Source: Natronosalvus rutilus (GTDB taxonomy: Archaea; Halobacteriota; Halobacteria; Halobacteriales; Natrialbaceae). Taken from it: a stretch of 64,000 bases of DNA. Below are positions 51,239 through 61,346 of the stretch, one piece after another. The stretch lies in contig NZ_CP100355.1 of the NCBI RefSeq assembly GCF_024204665.1, forward strand, positions 2,585,451-2,649,450, written 5' to 3'. The notes beneath the pieces are model-generated. The model was not told the DNA's origin and did no database searches. It was given only the letters and a program-made list of their open reading frames with translations. Within the stretch, counting starts at the first letter, position 1; every line of letters begins with the position of its first letter. The position numbers and the translations under genes were made by a program.

Positions 51239-52674
51239 TTACACATCGATGCTATCCCCGCCGTTGGTTTGCACGGCTCCGGACGGTGAGATGTTCTGGT
51301 TACGGCTGAAGAAATTCGTCGGGTCGTACTCGTCCTTCAGCGCAACTAATCGCTCGTAGGCGGGTCCGAACGTGGTCCGCATCATGTCCTCACCTTCCTC
51401 GAGAAATCCTGGAAAGTTGAGGTAGACTGACCCGTCCGAGAACTGGCGCATGTCGTCGAGACAGTCACGCACCCACCCGACGTTGGCGTCGTCATCCACC
51501 GGGTGTTCCCAGTTCGCTTCGACACCGAGCAAGAACGGAGCGTGCCGCCCCGCGAACGCACTATCCTCGACGACGACCTGGGAAATTGTACCCCCTAACT
51601 GCCAGACGTCGACCGTCGAGAGTGGGGAGGGCGCCACGTCGGCCCAGTAGGCAATGCGATCGATAGCGGACTCCGACAGGCCGTCGAGATACAGCAACTT
51701 CCAGTAGTAGTGCATCCCGTCGGGGTAGTCCTCGTCGAGGATCTGCTGGAGTTCGGTGTAGGGCATCACCCCGCTGAAATCGGCGATCGGCTCCGCGAGT
51801 TCACGCAGGGCCGACAGCGCTCGTGTCCCGTCGTCGACGGGCCCGGCATAGCACCCCATGATGGCGAACTTCTGCCGATGAACATCGTCGCCCTCGAATA
51901 GTTCTTCGTCGGGCAGTTCGCCCGCGAAGACGAGCGTGCTAACCGCATCGGGCGCGGATTCGGCGTATTCACGGAACGCTCGTAGGCAATCGGTCAGCTG
52001 GTCACTCGGATAGAACACCAGGCAGACCGCCACGTCGGGCCCAACCGGATGGAGCTCGAATTCGAAGCCGGTGACGACGCCAAAGTTCCCGCCGCCCCCG
52101 CGAAGGCCCCAGAAAAGCTCCTCGTGTGCATCCTCGCTGGCAGTCAGATAGTTGCCATCCGCGGTAACGAGATCTACGGAACGGAGGTTGTCACAGCTGA
52201 GCCCGTACTTGTACCGGAGATGGCCGATGCCACCGCCGAGGATGAGCCCCCCGACGCCCGTATCCGAAACGACGCCGCCGGGAGTCGCCAGCCCGAACGC
52301 CTGCGTCTCGTGGTCGACGTCTGCCCACGTGGCGCCGGCTTGAACCCACGCCGTCCGCTCGTCAGGGTCGACCCACACGCTCCTCATCTCGGACAGGTCG
52401 ATAACGAGCCCATCATCGCAGACGGCAGTCCCGGCGACATTGTGGCCGCCGCCACGAATAGCCACCGCCAGGTCGTGTTCACGGGAGAAGTTCACCGCGC
52501 TGATGACGTCGGCGACTCTACGACACCGCGCGATGAGTGCGGGTCGCCTGTCGATCATCCCGTTCCAGACGGCTCGTGCGTGTCGTAGGCGGGATCAGCG
52601 GGTCGGATCAGGTCTCCGTGGAATACTCCTTCGAACTGTTCGGTCTGATCCTCGCCGACCTTCTGTCGTGTCAT
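51239..52674 (-). pseudogene. FAD-binding oxidoreductase (berberine-bridge type), N-terminal frameshift
   Basis: The main frame (52558 to 51239) gives ~439 residues with MIDRRPALIARC, AIRGGGHNVAG (FAD-attachment His), TPGGVVSDTGVGGLILGGGIG, KYGLSCDNLRSVDLVTADG and the C-terminal NFFSRNQNI. The start of the family is missing there, but in another frame an ATG at 52674 starts MTRQKVGEDQTEQFEGVFHG then DLIRPADPAYDTHE. One missing base near 52572-52573 (GAG[G]CCGTCTGG) joins it as ...YDTHEAVWNGMIDRRP. The 439-residue form may still be made from ATG 52558. Confidence 0.84.
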
Positions 52675-52823
52675 GCCAACCTGTACGACGTCACAGTCGT
52701 TGGCCTCACCTATCGAGCACTGTTCGATGGAGTGAGCGCCGTTTCAGACCGTAAGACGAGTTACGAAGCGTGAATGGGATAGAGTTACCGTCATTGCCAA
52801 CAATTCTCTAGGGGGTGAGCCAG

Positions 52824-53735
52824 ATGATGCCTGACGAACACGAGGGATGCGACGACGATCGTCATCCACAACCAGGCTCGCCGATCTTCGAGGCCATTCT
52901 GGAGAACGAGCGAAACCGTCGCCATCTCGGCCAGCGCCTGAACACCGCGGGCAATCGCGTGAACACAGACCTGCTCGGCGATATCGTCCGGCATGGTCCG
53001 GTCCTCGAAGCGCTCCTGGAAGAACCTCTCGACCGTCGAGAGATCGAAGACCGTCTCGACGTTTCTCGAGCAACGAGTCACCGCTTCACGCAGTGGCTCG
53101 ACGAACAGGGATTCACCGAGAAAGTAGATGGGCGGTTTCAATTGACTGGACGAGGCGAAGTCGTTGCAGAGGAGGTGCTCCGGTTCGAGGCGAACGTACA
53201 TACTGCACAGAAGCTGACACCGCTGCTCGACGTGATCTGTGAGGACCACCGGGAATTTGTCGTCGAGCCGTTCGTGGACGCCACAGTTACCGTCGCAGAA
53301 CCAGATGACCCGTATCGACCTGTCGAGCGGTTTATCTCACTCGTTCAGGAGACGGAGACGTTCCGTGGGTTCAATACGACACACATGGCACCACTTGCTC
53401 TCGGCGGATTCCACGAGCAACTGTTCGATGCAACCGACACCGAAATCGTCTACCTTCCCCACATCGCCGAGAAACTCTTCGACACGTATCCCGAGCGTGC
53501 TCAGAAGGCGATTGAGAACGGCTACCTCGCCCTTCGAACGCGCAACCACCTGCCGTATGGACTCGCTCTCTTCGACGAGTGCGTCGGAATAGGAGGATAC
53601 GACGAGACGACGGGGCACATGCAGGTGTTCGTCGAGACTGATGCACCGATTGCAATGGAGTGGGCCGAACGTGTGTACAACTCGGTCAGAGCGGATTCAG
53701 AATTGCTCGACAGCCGGAACGACCAAACAGACTGA
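52824..53735 (+). CDS. Helix-turn-helix regulator (FilR1/DUF1724-type)
   Basis: 303 residues. N-terminal wHTH: LLGDIVRHGPVLEALLEEPLDRREIEDRLDVSRATSHRFTQWLDEQGFTEKVDGRFQLT, then a C-terminal sensor domain with TTHMAPLALGGFHEQLFDATDTEIVYL and NGYLALRTRNHLPYGLALFDECVGIGGYDETTGHMQVFVET. Typical of haloarchaeal regulators that switch motility or metabolism. The N-terminal start is uncertain: GTG 52959 would fit the domain better. Confidence 0.8.
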   Translation: MMPDEHEGCDDDRHPQPGSPIFEAILENERNRRHLGQRLNTAGNRVNTDLLGDIVRHGPVLEALLEEPLDRREIEDRLDVSRATSHRFTQWLDEQGFTEKVDGRFQLTGRGEVVAEEVLRFEANVHTAQKLTPLLDVICEDHREFVVEPFVDATVTVAEPDDPYRPVERFISLVQETETFRGFNTTHMAPLALGGFHEQLFDATDTEIVYLPHIAEKLFDTYPERAQKAIENGYLALRTRNHLPYGLALFDECVGIGGYDETTGHMQVFVETDAPIAMEWAERVYNSVRADSELLDSRNDQTD

Positions 53736-53877
53736 CGGTTCTTGGCCGTTTTGTACACACCGATTTCACGAGTGGGAGGGTGACATTTACGGTATCTATC
53801 TTCGGGCGGTTACATGCGAGTCGCCCCACGGCCTGCTGGAGGTATGGTACCTGAAGGAGGCCGATCTCGGACACGAG

Positions 53878-54057
53878 TCAGTGTTCGCGCGACCACGCGT
53901 CTTTACACCCTGTATCGCAGAATATGTAGAGGGAAATATCGCCGTCCTCAGATTCGTCGGTACACACGGGATGTCTTCTGCCTACTGTTACCGTCGACCC
54001 ACAGTACGCGCAGGTATGCAACTCCGCGTTCGTACCGCCCGGTTCAGGAAGAGCCAT
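53878..54057 (-). CDS. Small zinc-ribbon protein, DUF7576-like (59 aa)
   Basis: MALPEPGGTNAELHTCAYCG then STVTVGRRHPVCTDESEDGD and ISLYIFCDTGCKDAWSREH. Four Cys plus His in the CAYCG ... FCDTGCKDAW pattern. The gene overlaps the end of the upstream HalOD1 gene by 14 bp on the same strand. A micro-protein of unknown target. Confidence 0.72.
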   Translation of the reverse strand: MALPEPGGTNAELHTCAYCGSTVTVGRRHPVCTDESEDGDISLYIFCDTGCKDAWSREH

Positions 54058-54400
54058 CTGGCGGGTGTTGGCACACGCTGACGACCCCGTGGTTCGTCGC
54101 CGTGACGGTGTAGTCCCGATACGTGAACGTGAACGTCTGCTTCGATCGAGAATCGGTCTGCCGAAGTCGGACGAGGATTTCCGGATCGATGACGTCCGCC
54201 AGTAGCGGACTCATCTCCAGTACGTCTTCGTCGAGGACCTCAGCCAGCAACTCGAGAGCCGTGATCGGGAACGACTCGGCGTCGCCAACGTGTTGGGCGG
54301 TGGGGACGCTCGCCCGGTCCGTCACATTTGCTTCTTTCGCGAGGTAGTCACGCGGCGCGGCCATCGACGAATCGCGAAGTGGTTCTTCATCAGTCGTCAT
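54044..54400 (-). CDS. HalOD1 output-domain protein (3 of 3)
   Basis: 118 residues. SFPITALELLAEVLDEDVLEMSPLLADVIDPEILVRLR, then TFTFTYRDYTVTATNHGVVSV. The N-terminal ~35 residues are variable. Downstream of the bat-type regulator on the same strand and overlapping the DUF7576-like gene. Confidence 0.78.
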   Translation of the reverse strand: MTTDEEPLRDSSMAAPRDYLAKEANVTDRASVPTAQHVGDAESFPITALELLAEVLDEDVLEMSPLLADVIDPEILVRLRQTDSRSKQTFTFTYRDYTVTATNHGVVSVCQHPPDGSS

Positions 54401-54440
54401 TACCCCGTTCTACTGGTCACGAGGGGATAAGGGCACGTTC

Positions 54441-55391
54441 TTACTCGTTAGAAATAGCGTCGCCGTCGTGTTCGACCCCTTCGAGCAACTTTCGACAGAG
54501 TCGCGCTTCCGCGTGGCGCAGGTGGTGGTGGAACGTCTGGCGTGTCACCCCCAGACGGGTCGCTAACTCGTCGCCAGTACTGTCTCGCGGCCAGTTGAAG
54601 TACCCGCCGTAGTAAGCTGCCTGCAAGGCCGTCCACTGGCGATCCGTGAGATCGTCCTCGACCAAATGGCGAAAGAGCCGTGAGCTGTACACGAGTCGCT
54701 GCGAGACGAGTCGCAGGTCAGAGACCACCTCTCGCCCGGCCGCGACCACTTCTGATACGTCCGCAGTCATCGGGAACTCCCCGATCATTGTGAGTGTGTC
54801 GGCATCGATCGTAGCGTACGCAAGCCGCCCGTCGAACTGCGCGAAAATGCTCATCAGCGAATCTTCCGTGACTTCGATTTCGAGGCGAAACTGTTCGCTG
54901 GTCGTGCTGAGCAAGCGGGCATCACGAACAGTTGGGAACGTATCGAGGACCTCGAAATACGCGTTCGGGTCGATACCGTACACGACCCAGTATTCCAGCT
55001 GACCGCCACCGTCCAGGGGGACGATGCCGTCGACCTCAGTGTGAAAATCGTCGTCGCTAGCGGCAGACGCCATCCTGGACACCGACTCGGACGCGAATTC
55101 GAGTTCGCGGACGTGTTCGGAGGTGAGTTCCAGCGCGCTGGCACCAGTAGCTGCCGAAGTCGGTGCGTCGGCGGCGGTCGGCAGCCACCAGACGCGAGCG
55201 CGGGCACCGACCTTCTTGCTTTCGAGGAAGCCCTCCGCTACCAACTGTTCCAACTTATCGTAGACTGTGCGGCGGGCAACGTCCACTGCGTCGGCAATCT
55301 CCGAGGTAGCCATCGGCTCGTGGGGGTTCGCTCTGTCCTCGAAGACCGTCAGCACCTGGTCTCGAGTCACTCGTTGGTCGGCGGGCACCAC
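54441..55391 (-). CDS. Bat-type regulator with N-terminal wHTH
   Basis: 316 residues. N-terminal winged helix (TSEIADAVDVARRTVYDKLEQLVAEGFLESKKVGARARVWWL), a ~150-residue sensor part, then the bat HTH: DDLTDRQWTALQAAYYGGYFNWPRDSTGDELATRLGVTRQTFHHHLRHAEARLC. A two-HTH design is common for these regulators. 40 bp upstream of the HalOD1 gene. Confidence 0.88.
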   Translation of the reverse strand: MVPADQRVTRDQVLTVFEDRANPHEPMATSEIADAVDVARRTVYDKLEQLVAEGFLESKKVGARARVWWLPTAADAPTSAATGASALELTSEHVRELEFASESVSRMASAASDDDFHTEVDGIVPLDGGGQLEYWVVYGIDPNAYFEVLDTFPTVRDARLLSTTSEQFRLEIEVTEDSLMSIFAQFDGRLAYATIDADTLTMIGEFPMTADVSEVVAAGREVVSDLRLVSQRLVYSSRLFRHLVEDDLTDRQWTALQAAYYGGYFNWPRDSTGDELATRLGVTRQTFHHHLRHAEARLCRKLLEGVEHDGDAISNE

Positions 55392-55641
55392 ATCTCGTCT
55401 GTAACGGCTCGATTCCGAAAGGCGTTCCGTCCATCGTGGACGTCGTACGAACGAATCGCGAGCTCGCCACGATGGGTGGGTTGGTGGGTGACCCGAGACT
55501 CATCACGAGAAGACATCGGAGCAATGGAAAGAGGACTTTGCTGCTGGCAGCTCTCTCCACTCCTTTTCCCACCTCTTTCCGAACGAGTCAGCCTTCGCCT
55601 CGTGGTCGAACCTATATCACGTTATCTCCACTAGTACGGGT

Positions 55642-56688
55642 ATGCCATCGTCGGGATCGGACGACGCAATCGAGTCGCGCCACGACGGGCGAACCAGCCC
55701 ACCAGCGGCTATCGAGGTCGAGGGGCTCGAGCTCGTCTACGCCGACGGGACCGCCGCCGTACAGGGGGTGGACATGACGGTCCCGGAAGGGGAATTCTTC
55801 GGGTTTCTCGGTCCGAACGGCGCCGGCAAGACCACCACGATCAAAGTCTTCGCGACGCTCCTCTCGCCGACAAGCGGAAGGGTTCGCGTCAACGGATTCG
55901 ACGTTCGAACGGAACCGCAAAGCGTACGGGAGACCATCGGGTACATGGCTCAGGAGACGAGCGTCGATCCGGAGCTCACCGCCGAAGAGAACGTTCGATT
56001 CGCCTGCGAGGCCTACGGAGTCCCTCGAGGCGAGCGATCCGAACGAGTCGACGAGCTACTCGACCTCGTCGATCTCGTGGACGTCGCTGACAAGCGGGCC
56101 GAAGAGTTCTCCGGCGGGATGAAAAAGCGCCTGGACGCCGCGACCGCGCTCGTTCACCGGCCGCCGTTGGTCTTCCTCGACGAACCGACGACCGGGCTCG
56201 ATCCGAAGGCTCGGAACCGGTTGTGGGACTACTTCCGACGCATCAATGGACGAGGGACGACGATCTTCCTGACGACGCAGTACCTCGAGGAGGCCGACCA
56301 GCTCTGCGATCGGCTGGCGGTCATCTCGGGAGGCGAAATCGTCGCCGAGGGGAGCCCCGCCGAGCTGAAACGACGGGTCGGCGGCGAGGTCCTCGACGTG
56401 GAACTCGAGGGCGGACCCGCCAGTCGAGAACGGGCCGCGACGATCGCTCGAGCGTTCGACGCCTTTTCGGACGCCGCCGTCACGGAAACCGACGAGGGGA
56501 TCAGCGTCACCGCCGAATCGGCCCGCCAGTACGGGACGGATCTGCTTGTCGCCCTCCGAGACGCCGAGTTGATCGTCACGGGGTTCAACATTAGAGCGCC
56601 GACGCTCGACGACGTGTTCCTCGCGATCACCGGCGAAGCGGTCGATTCCGACGGGAACGACGCCGCGCGAACGGAGGTGTCACGGTGA
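55642..56688 (+). CDS. ABC transporter ATP-binding protein (DrrA/NodI type)
   Basis: 348 residues. Walker A GPNGAGKTTTIK, Q-loop GYMAQETSVD, signature FSGGMKKRLDAA, Walker B LVFLDEPTTGLD, H-loop FLTTQYLEEADQ. The C-terminal DrrA domain has the DDVFLAITG end. It partners the permease gene that overlaps it (GTGA). Confidence 0.94.
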   Translation: MPSSGSDDAIESRHDGRTSPPAAIEVEGLELVYADGTAAVQGVDMTVPEGEFFGFLGPNGAGKTTTIKVFATLLSPTSGRVRVNGFDVRTEPQSVRETIGYMAQETSVDPELTAEENVRFACEAYGVPRGERSERVDELLDLVDLVDVADKRAEEFSGGMKKRLDAATALVHRPPLVFLDEPTTGLDPKARNRLWDYFRRINGRGTTIFLTTQYLEEADQLCDRLAVISGGEIVAEGSPAELKRRVGGEVLDVELEGGPASRERAATIARAFDAFSDAAVTETDEGISVTAESARQYGTDLLVALRDAELIVTGFNIRAPTLDDVFLAITGEAVDSDGNDAARTEVSR

Positions 56689-57575
56689 GCACCCCCGAGA
56701 CCGAGGGTTCCGCTGGTACGTCTGTAGACCGACAGCCCGCCAGATCCGGAAACACGTTCGTCGGGGACGTCTGGGTGAACTTCAAGCGGTGGAACCTCAA
56801 GGCCGTCCGAAACCCGTTCGTCCTGGTCGTCTCCCTCGTCCAGCCGATAATCTTCCTCGTCCTGTTCACGGAGGTGTTCGGAAACGTCGCCGGAAGCGCC
56901 GTCGACCGCGGCATTCCGGGCATCAACTACGAGACGTTCCTCGTGCCGGCGATCGCCATCCAGGTGGCCCTCGCCGCGGCGGTCACCTCGGGGATCGGCC
57001 TGGTCAACGACATCGAGAACGGGATGTTCGAGAAGGTCCTCGTGACGCCGATGAACCGAACGGCCGTGTTCGTCGGCAAGACCGCTGCAGAGGTGTTCCG
57101 GATCTCCCTCCAGATCACCATCATCCTCGGTCTCGGCGTTCTCCTCGGGGCGGAAATCGTCACCGGATTCGTCGGTGCCGTCGGCATTGTCGCCGTGGGC
57201 ATTCTGTTTTCGCTGTGGTTCGTCGCTCTCTCGAATTCGCTAGCGCTCCTCACCAGGGATCAGGAATCGACGATCATCGGCGCGAACCTGTTGCAGTTTC
57301 CCCTGTTGTTCCTGTCGAGCGCGTTTCTCCCGCTCGAGGCGCTGCCGAACTGGATCCAGACCTTCGCGCGCTACAACCCCGTCACCTACGGCGTCGATAC
57401 CGCGCGCTCGCTCATGCTCGACCGGGACGTGATGACGGTGATCGACGTAACCTGGTTCGACGGAACCCTCGATGCCGTCGTCCCCGGTGTCGCAGTCCTG
57501 GCAGGGTTGGCTCTCGCGTTCGGTGCCGTCGCGGTCTACCTACTGTCTCGTGCCTCGAGTTCCGACGTGGTGTGA
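56685..57575 (+). CDS. ABC-2 type permease (DrrB-like)
   Basis: 296 residues, six helices: LVVSLVQPIIFLVLFTEVF; FLVPAIAIQVALAAAVTSGIGLV; a DIENGMFEKVLVTPMNR loop; ISLQITIILGLGVLLGAEIV; IVAVGILFSLWFVALSNSLALL; FPLLFLSSAFLPLEALPNWIQTFARYNPVTYGVDTARS. Exports an unknown substrate, such as a drug or lipid. Confidence 0.92.
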   Translation: MSTPETEGSAGTSVDRQPARSGNTFVGDVWVNFKRWNLKAVRNPFVLVVSLVQPIIFLVLFTEVFGNVAGSAVDRGIPGINYETFLVPAIAIQVALAAAVTSGIGLVNDIENGMFEKVLVTPMNRTAVFVGKTAAEVFRISLQITIILGLGVLLGAEIVTGFVGAVGIVAVGILFSLWFVALSNSLALLTRDQESTIIGANLLQFPLLFLSSAFLPLEALPNWIQTFARYNPVTYGVDTARSLMLDRDVMTVIDVTWFDGTLDAVVPGVAVLAGLALAFGAVAVYLLSRASSSDVV

Positions 57576-57603
57576 ACCGTCGGAACGTCGTTCTGGACGC
57601 GAG

Positions 57604-57999
57604 TCAGTCGATTTGGTCCTGGATCACCATCACCTTCACCCGGCGTACTCCGTCGAAGTCGCGCAGTCGATAGGTGAGTTCTCGAACTCGGTCGGCACTC
57701 CCCCGGCAGAACAGCGACTCGAGACACCACTCCTGCTGGTGGGTGTGACTCGTGTTGAGGATGACGTCCTGAAACTCGTGCTGGGCAGTGTGGAGTTCAC
57801 GGATGACCTCGTGGTGGCGGTAATCGAAGCCGATCAGGGCGACCACCTCGCCGGTCGTCTCCTCGAGTCGTGAGTGTGACTCGATATATTCGAGCATCGC
57901 CTCTCTCACGGCTCGAGAGCGGTTATCCAGCCCTTGGTCCTGCCAGACCTGGTCGAACGCGTCGACGACGTCGTCGGGAATGCTAAAACTCGTTCGCAT
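57604..57999 (-). CDS. nikR: Nickel-responsive regulator NikR-like
   Basis: 131 residues. Ribbon-helix-helix: MRTSFSIPDDVVDAFDQVWQ then DNRSRAVREAMLEYI, and the ACT-like metal domain FDYRHHEVIRELHTAQHEFQDVIL, THTHQQ-like NTSHTHQQEWCLESLFCRG with the His/Cys nickel ligands. Divergent from the nickel transporter, which it likely represses. Confidence 0.92.
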   Translation of the reverse strand: MRTSFSIPDDVVDAFDQVWQDQGLDNRSRAVREAMLEYIESHSRLEETTGEVVALIGFDYRHHEVIRELHTAQHEFQDVILNTSHTHQQEWCLESLFCRGSADRVRELTYRLRDFDGVRRVKVMVIQDQID

Positions 58000-58063
58000 G
58001 GTGGTGATTCGTTGGTGGAAAAAGCGCGCCGCGTATGATGAATCCCCCGTTCCGGTAGTAACA

Positions 58064-58996
58064 ATGGTTAAGCAGGGGGTCCTGCGATATGCGACACGAA
58101 TGATTCCGTCCGATCTGACAGGGCTGTTCCTCGGGGCGGTCGTCCTCGGGGCGATACACGGCATCGAGCCAGGGCACGGGTGGCCGGTGGCGGCGTCGTA
58201 CGCCCTCGATCAGACGAACAAGTGGATGTACGGATTCGCGGCGAGTTTCATCCTCGGCGTCGGCCACCTCGTGAGCAGCATCGCGATGGTGGGGGCGTTC
58301 TTCTACGCGAAGTCGTACTTCGAACTCACGCAGGTGAACGAACCGCTGGCGATACTTGGTGGCGTGCAGATCGGCGGTCCGGTCAGTCTGGTCGCCGGCA
58401 TTTTGCTCATCGGGCTCGGCATTCGTGAGTATCGTCACGGGCACAGTCATGGACACGGCCACTCCCACGAAGGGGACGGGCACGGCCACTCACACGATGG
58501 ACATGGGCACTCACACGAGTCCCATCACCACGGGCACGAGCACGAAGACGACCACGACCATCACGACCACCACCACTACGAGCACGATCATCACAACCAC
58601 CACGAAAGCGCCGCACTCCTGACCCGACTGAAACGCGCACTCCCGTTCGTCGGTGGCCACGATCACGACCACATCCACAGTCACAGGCACGGCAACCTCG
58701 AAGACGCCGCCGACCGCGGACTCCTCGGCATCGCCTGGTTCGCCTTCCTCCTCGGGTTCGCCCACGAGGAGGAGTTCGAAATCATCGCCCTCTGTTCGGG
58801 GTCGAACTACTGCCTCGAGTTGATGGCGGCCTATGCGATTACCGTCATCATCGGGATCGTCACCCTGACCATGCTCCTGGTCGCGGGTTACGAACGTCAC
58901 GAAGAGACGGTCGAAAAGTACACGCCGTACCTGCCGGCGTTCTCGGCGGTCGTGCTCGTCGTGATGGGACTCGGGTTCGTCGCAGGAGTGCTGTGA
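58064..58996 (+). CDS. NicO/RcnA-type nickel-cobalt transporter with a His-rich loop
   Basis: 310 residues, six or so helices. Metal motif AIHGIEPGHGWPVAASYAL (the family Asp is Gly here), and GFAHEEEFEIIALCSGSNYC in the second half. Between TM segments lies a loop with 28 His in 58 residues, plus a second HDHDHIHSHRH stretch. Divergent from nikR; a GTATGA half-site lies in between (58034). Confidence 0.88.
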   Translation: MVKQGVLRYATRMIPSDLTGLFLGAVVLGAIHGIEPGHGWPVAASYALDQTNKWMYGFAASFILGVGHLVSSIAMVGAFFYAKSYFELTQVNEPLAILGGVQIGGPVSLVAGILLIGLGIREYRHGHSHGHGHSHEGDGHGHSHDGHGHSHESHHHGHEHEDDHDHHDHHHYEHDHHNHHESAALLTRLKRALPFVGGHDHDHIHSHRHGNLEDAADRGLLGIAWFAFLLGFAHEEEFEIIALCSGSNYCLELMAAYAITVIIGIVTLTMLLVAGYERHEETVEKYTPYLPAFSAVVLVVMGLGFVAGVL

Positions 58997-59081
58997 CTCC
59001 CTCAGCGGTTCGTCAGTCGATCAATGAAAATTCGCCGCAGAATCGCGTTTCAGTCTCGTAAAGAGTGAGAAAGCAGTCGGC

Positions 59082-61346
59082 TTACTGGAACGTCCGGCCG
59101 ACCTGCTCTTCTTTCGGCTGGGGTTCGCTCGACTGGAACTGCGATTCGATCTCCTCGTAGCGCTCGCGCGTTTCCTGGGTCACGCTCGGCGGGACCTCCT
59201 CGAGCGCTTGCTCGAAGTGGGCCTCGCTGACCCGGACGTTCCCGACAGCCTCGCCGATGTCTTCGGGATCGACCGTCTCGATGAACTCGCGAGTCGCGGC
59301 CATCGACGCCTCGCGGCAGACAGCCTCGATGTCGGCGCCGACGTAGCCCTCAGTCTCGCTCGCGAGCCACTCGAGGTCGATTCCCTCGGCCAGTGGCTTG
59401 TCGCGGGTGTGGACCTCGAAGATCTTCTTGCGAGCCTCCTCGTCCGGCACGGGCACGTGGATGTGACGGTCGAGCCGTCCGGGCCGGAGCAGGGCCGTGT
59501 CGATCAGGTCCGGCCGGTTCGTCGTTGCGATGACGACCACGTCCTCGAGTTCCTCGAGGCCGTCGAGTTCGGTCAGTAGTTGGGAGACGACCCGCTCGCC
59601 GACGCCGGAGTCCATCTGGCCGCTGCCGCGTTCGGTCGCGATGGAGTCGATCTCGTCGAAGAAGATCACGGTCGGTGCGTTCGACCGGGCCTTCTCGAAG
59701 ACCTCGCGGACGCCCTTCTCGGACTCGCCGACGTACTTGTTCAGCAGTTCGGGACCCTTGATCGAGATGAAGTTCGACTGGGCCTCGTTGGCGACGGCCT
59801 TCGCGAGCAGCGTCTTACCAGTCCCCGGCGGGCCGTACATGAGGACGCCCTTCGCGGCCTCCATGTCCATTGCCTGGAACACCTCGGGGTAGTCGAGCGG
59901 CCACTGGATGGTCTCCTGGAGCCGATCTTTCGTCTGCATGAGACCGCCGACGTCGTTCCAGGTGACGTTTGGCACTTCGACGAACACCTCGCGGAGCGCC
60001 GACGGCGTGATGCCCTTGAGCGCCTCCTTGAAGTCCTTCTCGGTGACGCGCAGGCGTTCGAGTACCTCGGCGTCGATCTCCTCCTGTTCGAGGTCGAGTT
60101 CGGGGCGAATGCGCCGGAGGGCGTTCATCGCCGCCTCCTTCGTCAGGCTCTCGAGGTCGGCGCCGACGAAACCGTGGGTGTTCTCGGCGTACTGGTCGAG
60201 GTCGACGCTGTCAGAGAGGGGCATCCCGCGGGTGTGAACCTGCAGGATTTCGGTCCGTCCGTCCTTGTCCGGGACGCCGATCTCGATCTCGCGGTCGAAC
60301 CGGCCGCCACGTCGGAGCGCGGGGTCGATGGCGTCAACGCGGTTGGTCGCGGCGATGACGGTGACGCGTCCGCGTTCCTCGAGGCCGTCCATCAGCGAGA
60401 GCAGTTGGGCGACGACGCGTCGTTCGACGTCGCCGCCGGCGTCCTCGCGCTTGGCCGCGATCGAGTCGAGTTCGTCGACGAAGACGATCGCCGGGGCGTT
60501 CTCCTCGGCTTCCTCGAACACCTCGCGAAGCTTCTCTTCGGATTCGCCGTAGTACTTCGACATGATCTCCGGGCCGGAGATCGTCTGGAAGTGGGCATCG
60601 ATCTCGTTGGCGACGGCTTTGGCCATCAGGGTCTTCCCCGTTCCCGGCGGACCGTGCAGGAGAACGCCCTTCGGCGGTTCGATGCCGAGCTGCTGGAACA
60701 GTTCCGGGTGGCGCATCGGCAACTCGATCATCTCGCGAACCTGATCGAGTTCGCTGTCGAGACCACCGATGTCCTCGTAGGTGACGTTCGGGATCCCTTC
60801 CTGGCCAGCGCCGCCGCCGGCGCTGATCTGTTCGGCAGGCGTCTCGGAGATCTGGATCTCCGTCGAGTCCGTGATCACGACCGTCCCTTTCGGGGACGTC
60901 GAGGCGATCTTCAGGGGGACCGACTGGCCGGAACTGGCCATCGGACCGAACGAGAGCGAGAAGGGTACCGTCTGGCCCTCGGTGACGGCCTGGCCGCTCA
61001 GCTTGTCGCGAACGAGCGGGCCGATGTCGCCGCGGATCCGGAGGTTCTGGGGAAGCGCCACGGAGACGCTCGAGGCCTGTTTCACGTCGGCTTTCTCGAC
61101 AGTGACGCGGTCGTCGATGCCGACGCCGGCCTCTTGGCGGATGCGACCGTCGATGCGGATGACGCCTCGGCCCTCGTCCTCGGGATACCCCGGCCAGACG
61201 CGGGCGACGGCCCGGTCCTCGCCGTTGCCCTCGATCAGGATGTAATCGCCGTTCTCGAGGCCGAGTTCGCTCATCGACGAGCGGTCGATGGCGGCCAGTC
61301 CGCGACCTGCGTCTTTTTGCTTGAGGGGTCTGACGGTGAGTTTCAT
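59082..61346 (-). CDS. cdc48: CDC48/p97 family AAA+ ATPase
   Basis: 754 residues. An N domain (residues ~1-180), then two AAA modules, each with GPPGTGKT, a DE-type Walker B ([20 protein letters not shown]), sensor NRVD/NRPD and arginine-finger RxGR loops, as in VAT. It unfolds proteins for the proteasome. Its ATG overlaps the TGA of DUF7127 (ATGA), so both are one operon. Confidence 0.96.
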   Translation of the reverse strand: MKLTVRPLKQKDAGRGLAAIDRSSMSELGLENGDYILIEGNGEDRAVARVWPGYPEDEGRGVIRIDGRIRQEAGVGIDDRVTVEKADVKQASSVSVALPQNLRIRGDIGPLVRDKLSGQAVTEGQTVPFSLSFGPMASSGQSVPLKIASTSPKGTVVITDSTEIQISETPAEQISAGGGAGQEGIPNVTYEDIGGLDSELDQVREMIELPMRHPELFQQLGIEPPKGVLLHGPPGTGKTLMAKAVANEIDAHFQTISGPEIMSKYYGESEEKLREVFEEAEENAPAIVFVDELDSIAAKREDAGGDVERRVVAQLLSLMDGLEERGRVTVIAATNRVDAIDPALRRGGRFDREIEIGVPDKDGRTEILQVHTRGMPLSDSVDLDQYAENTHGFVGADLESLTKEAAMNALRRIRPELDLEQEEIDAEVLERLRVTEKDFKEALKGITPSALREVFVEVPNVTWNDVGGLMQTKDRLQETIQWPLDYPEVFQAMDMEAAKGVLMYGPPGTGKTLLAKAVANEAQSNFISIKGPELLNKYVGESEKGVREVFEKARSNAPTVIFFDEIDSIATERGSGQMDSGVGERVVSQLLTELDGLEELEDVVVIATTNRPDLIDTALLRPGRLDRHIHVPVPDEEARKKIFEVHTRDKPLAEGIDLEWLASETEGYVGADIEAVCREASMAATREFIETVDPEDIGEAVGNVRVSEAHFEQALEEVPPSVTQETRERYEEIESQFQSSEPQPKEEQVGRTFQ

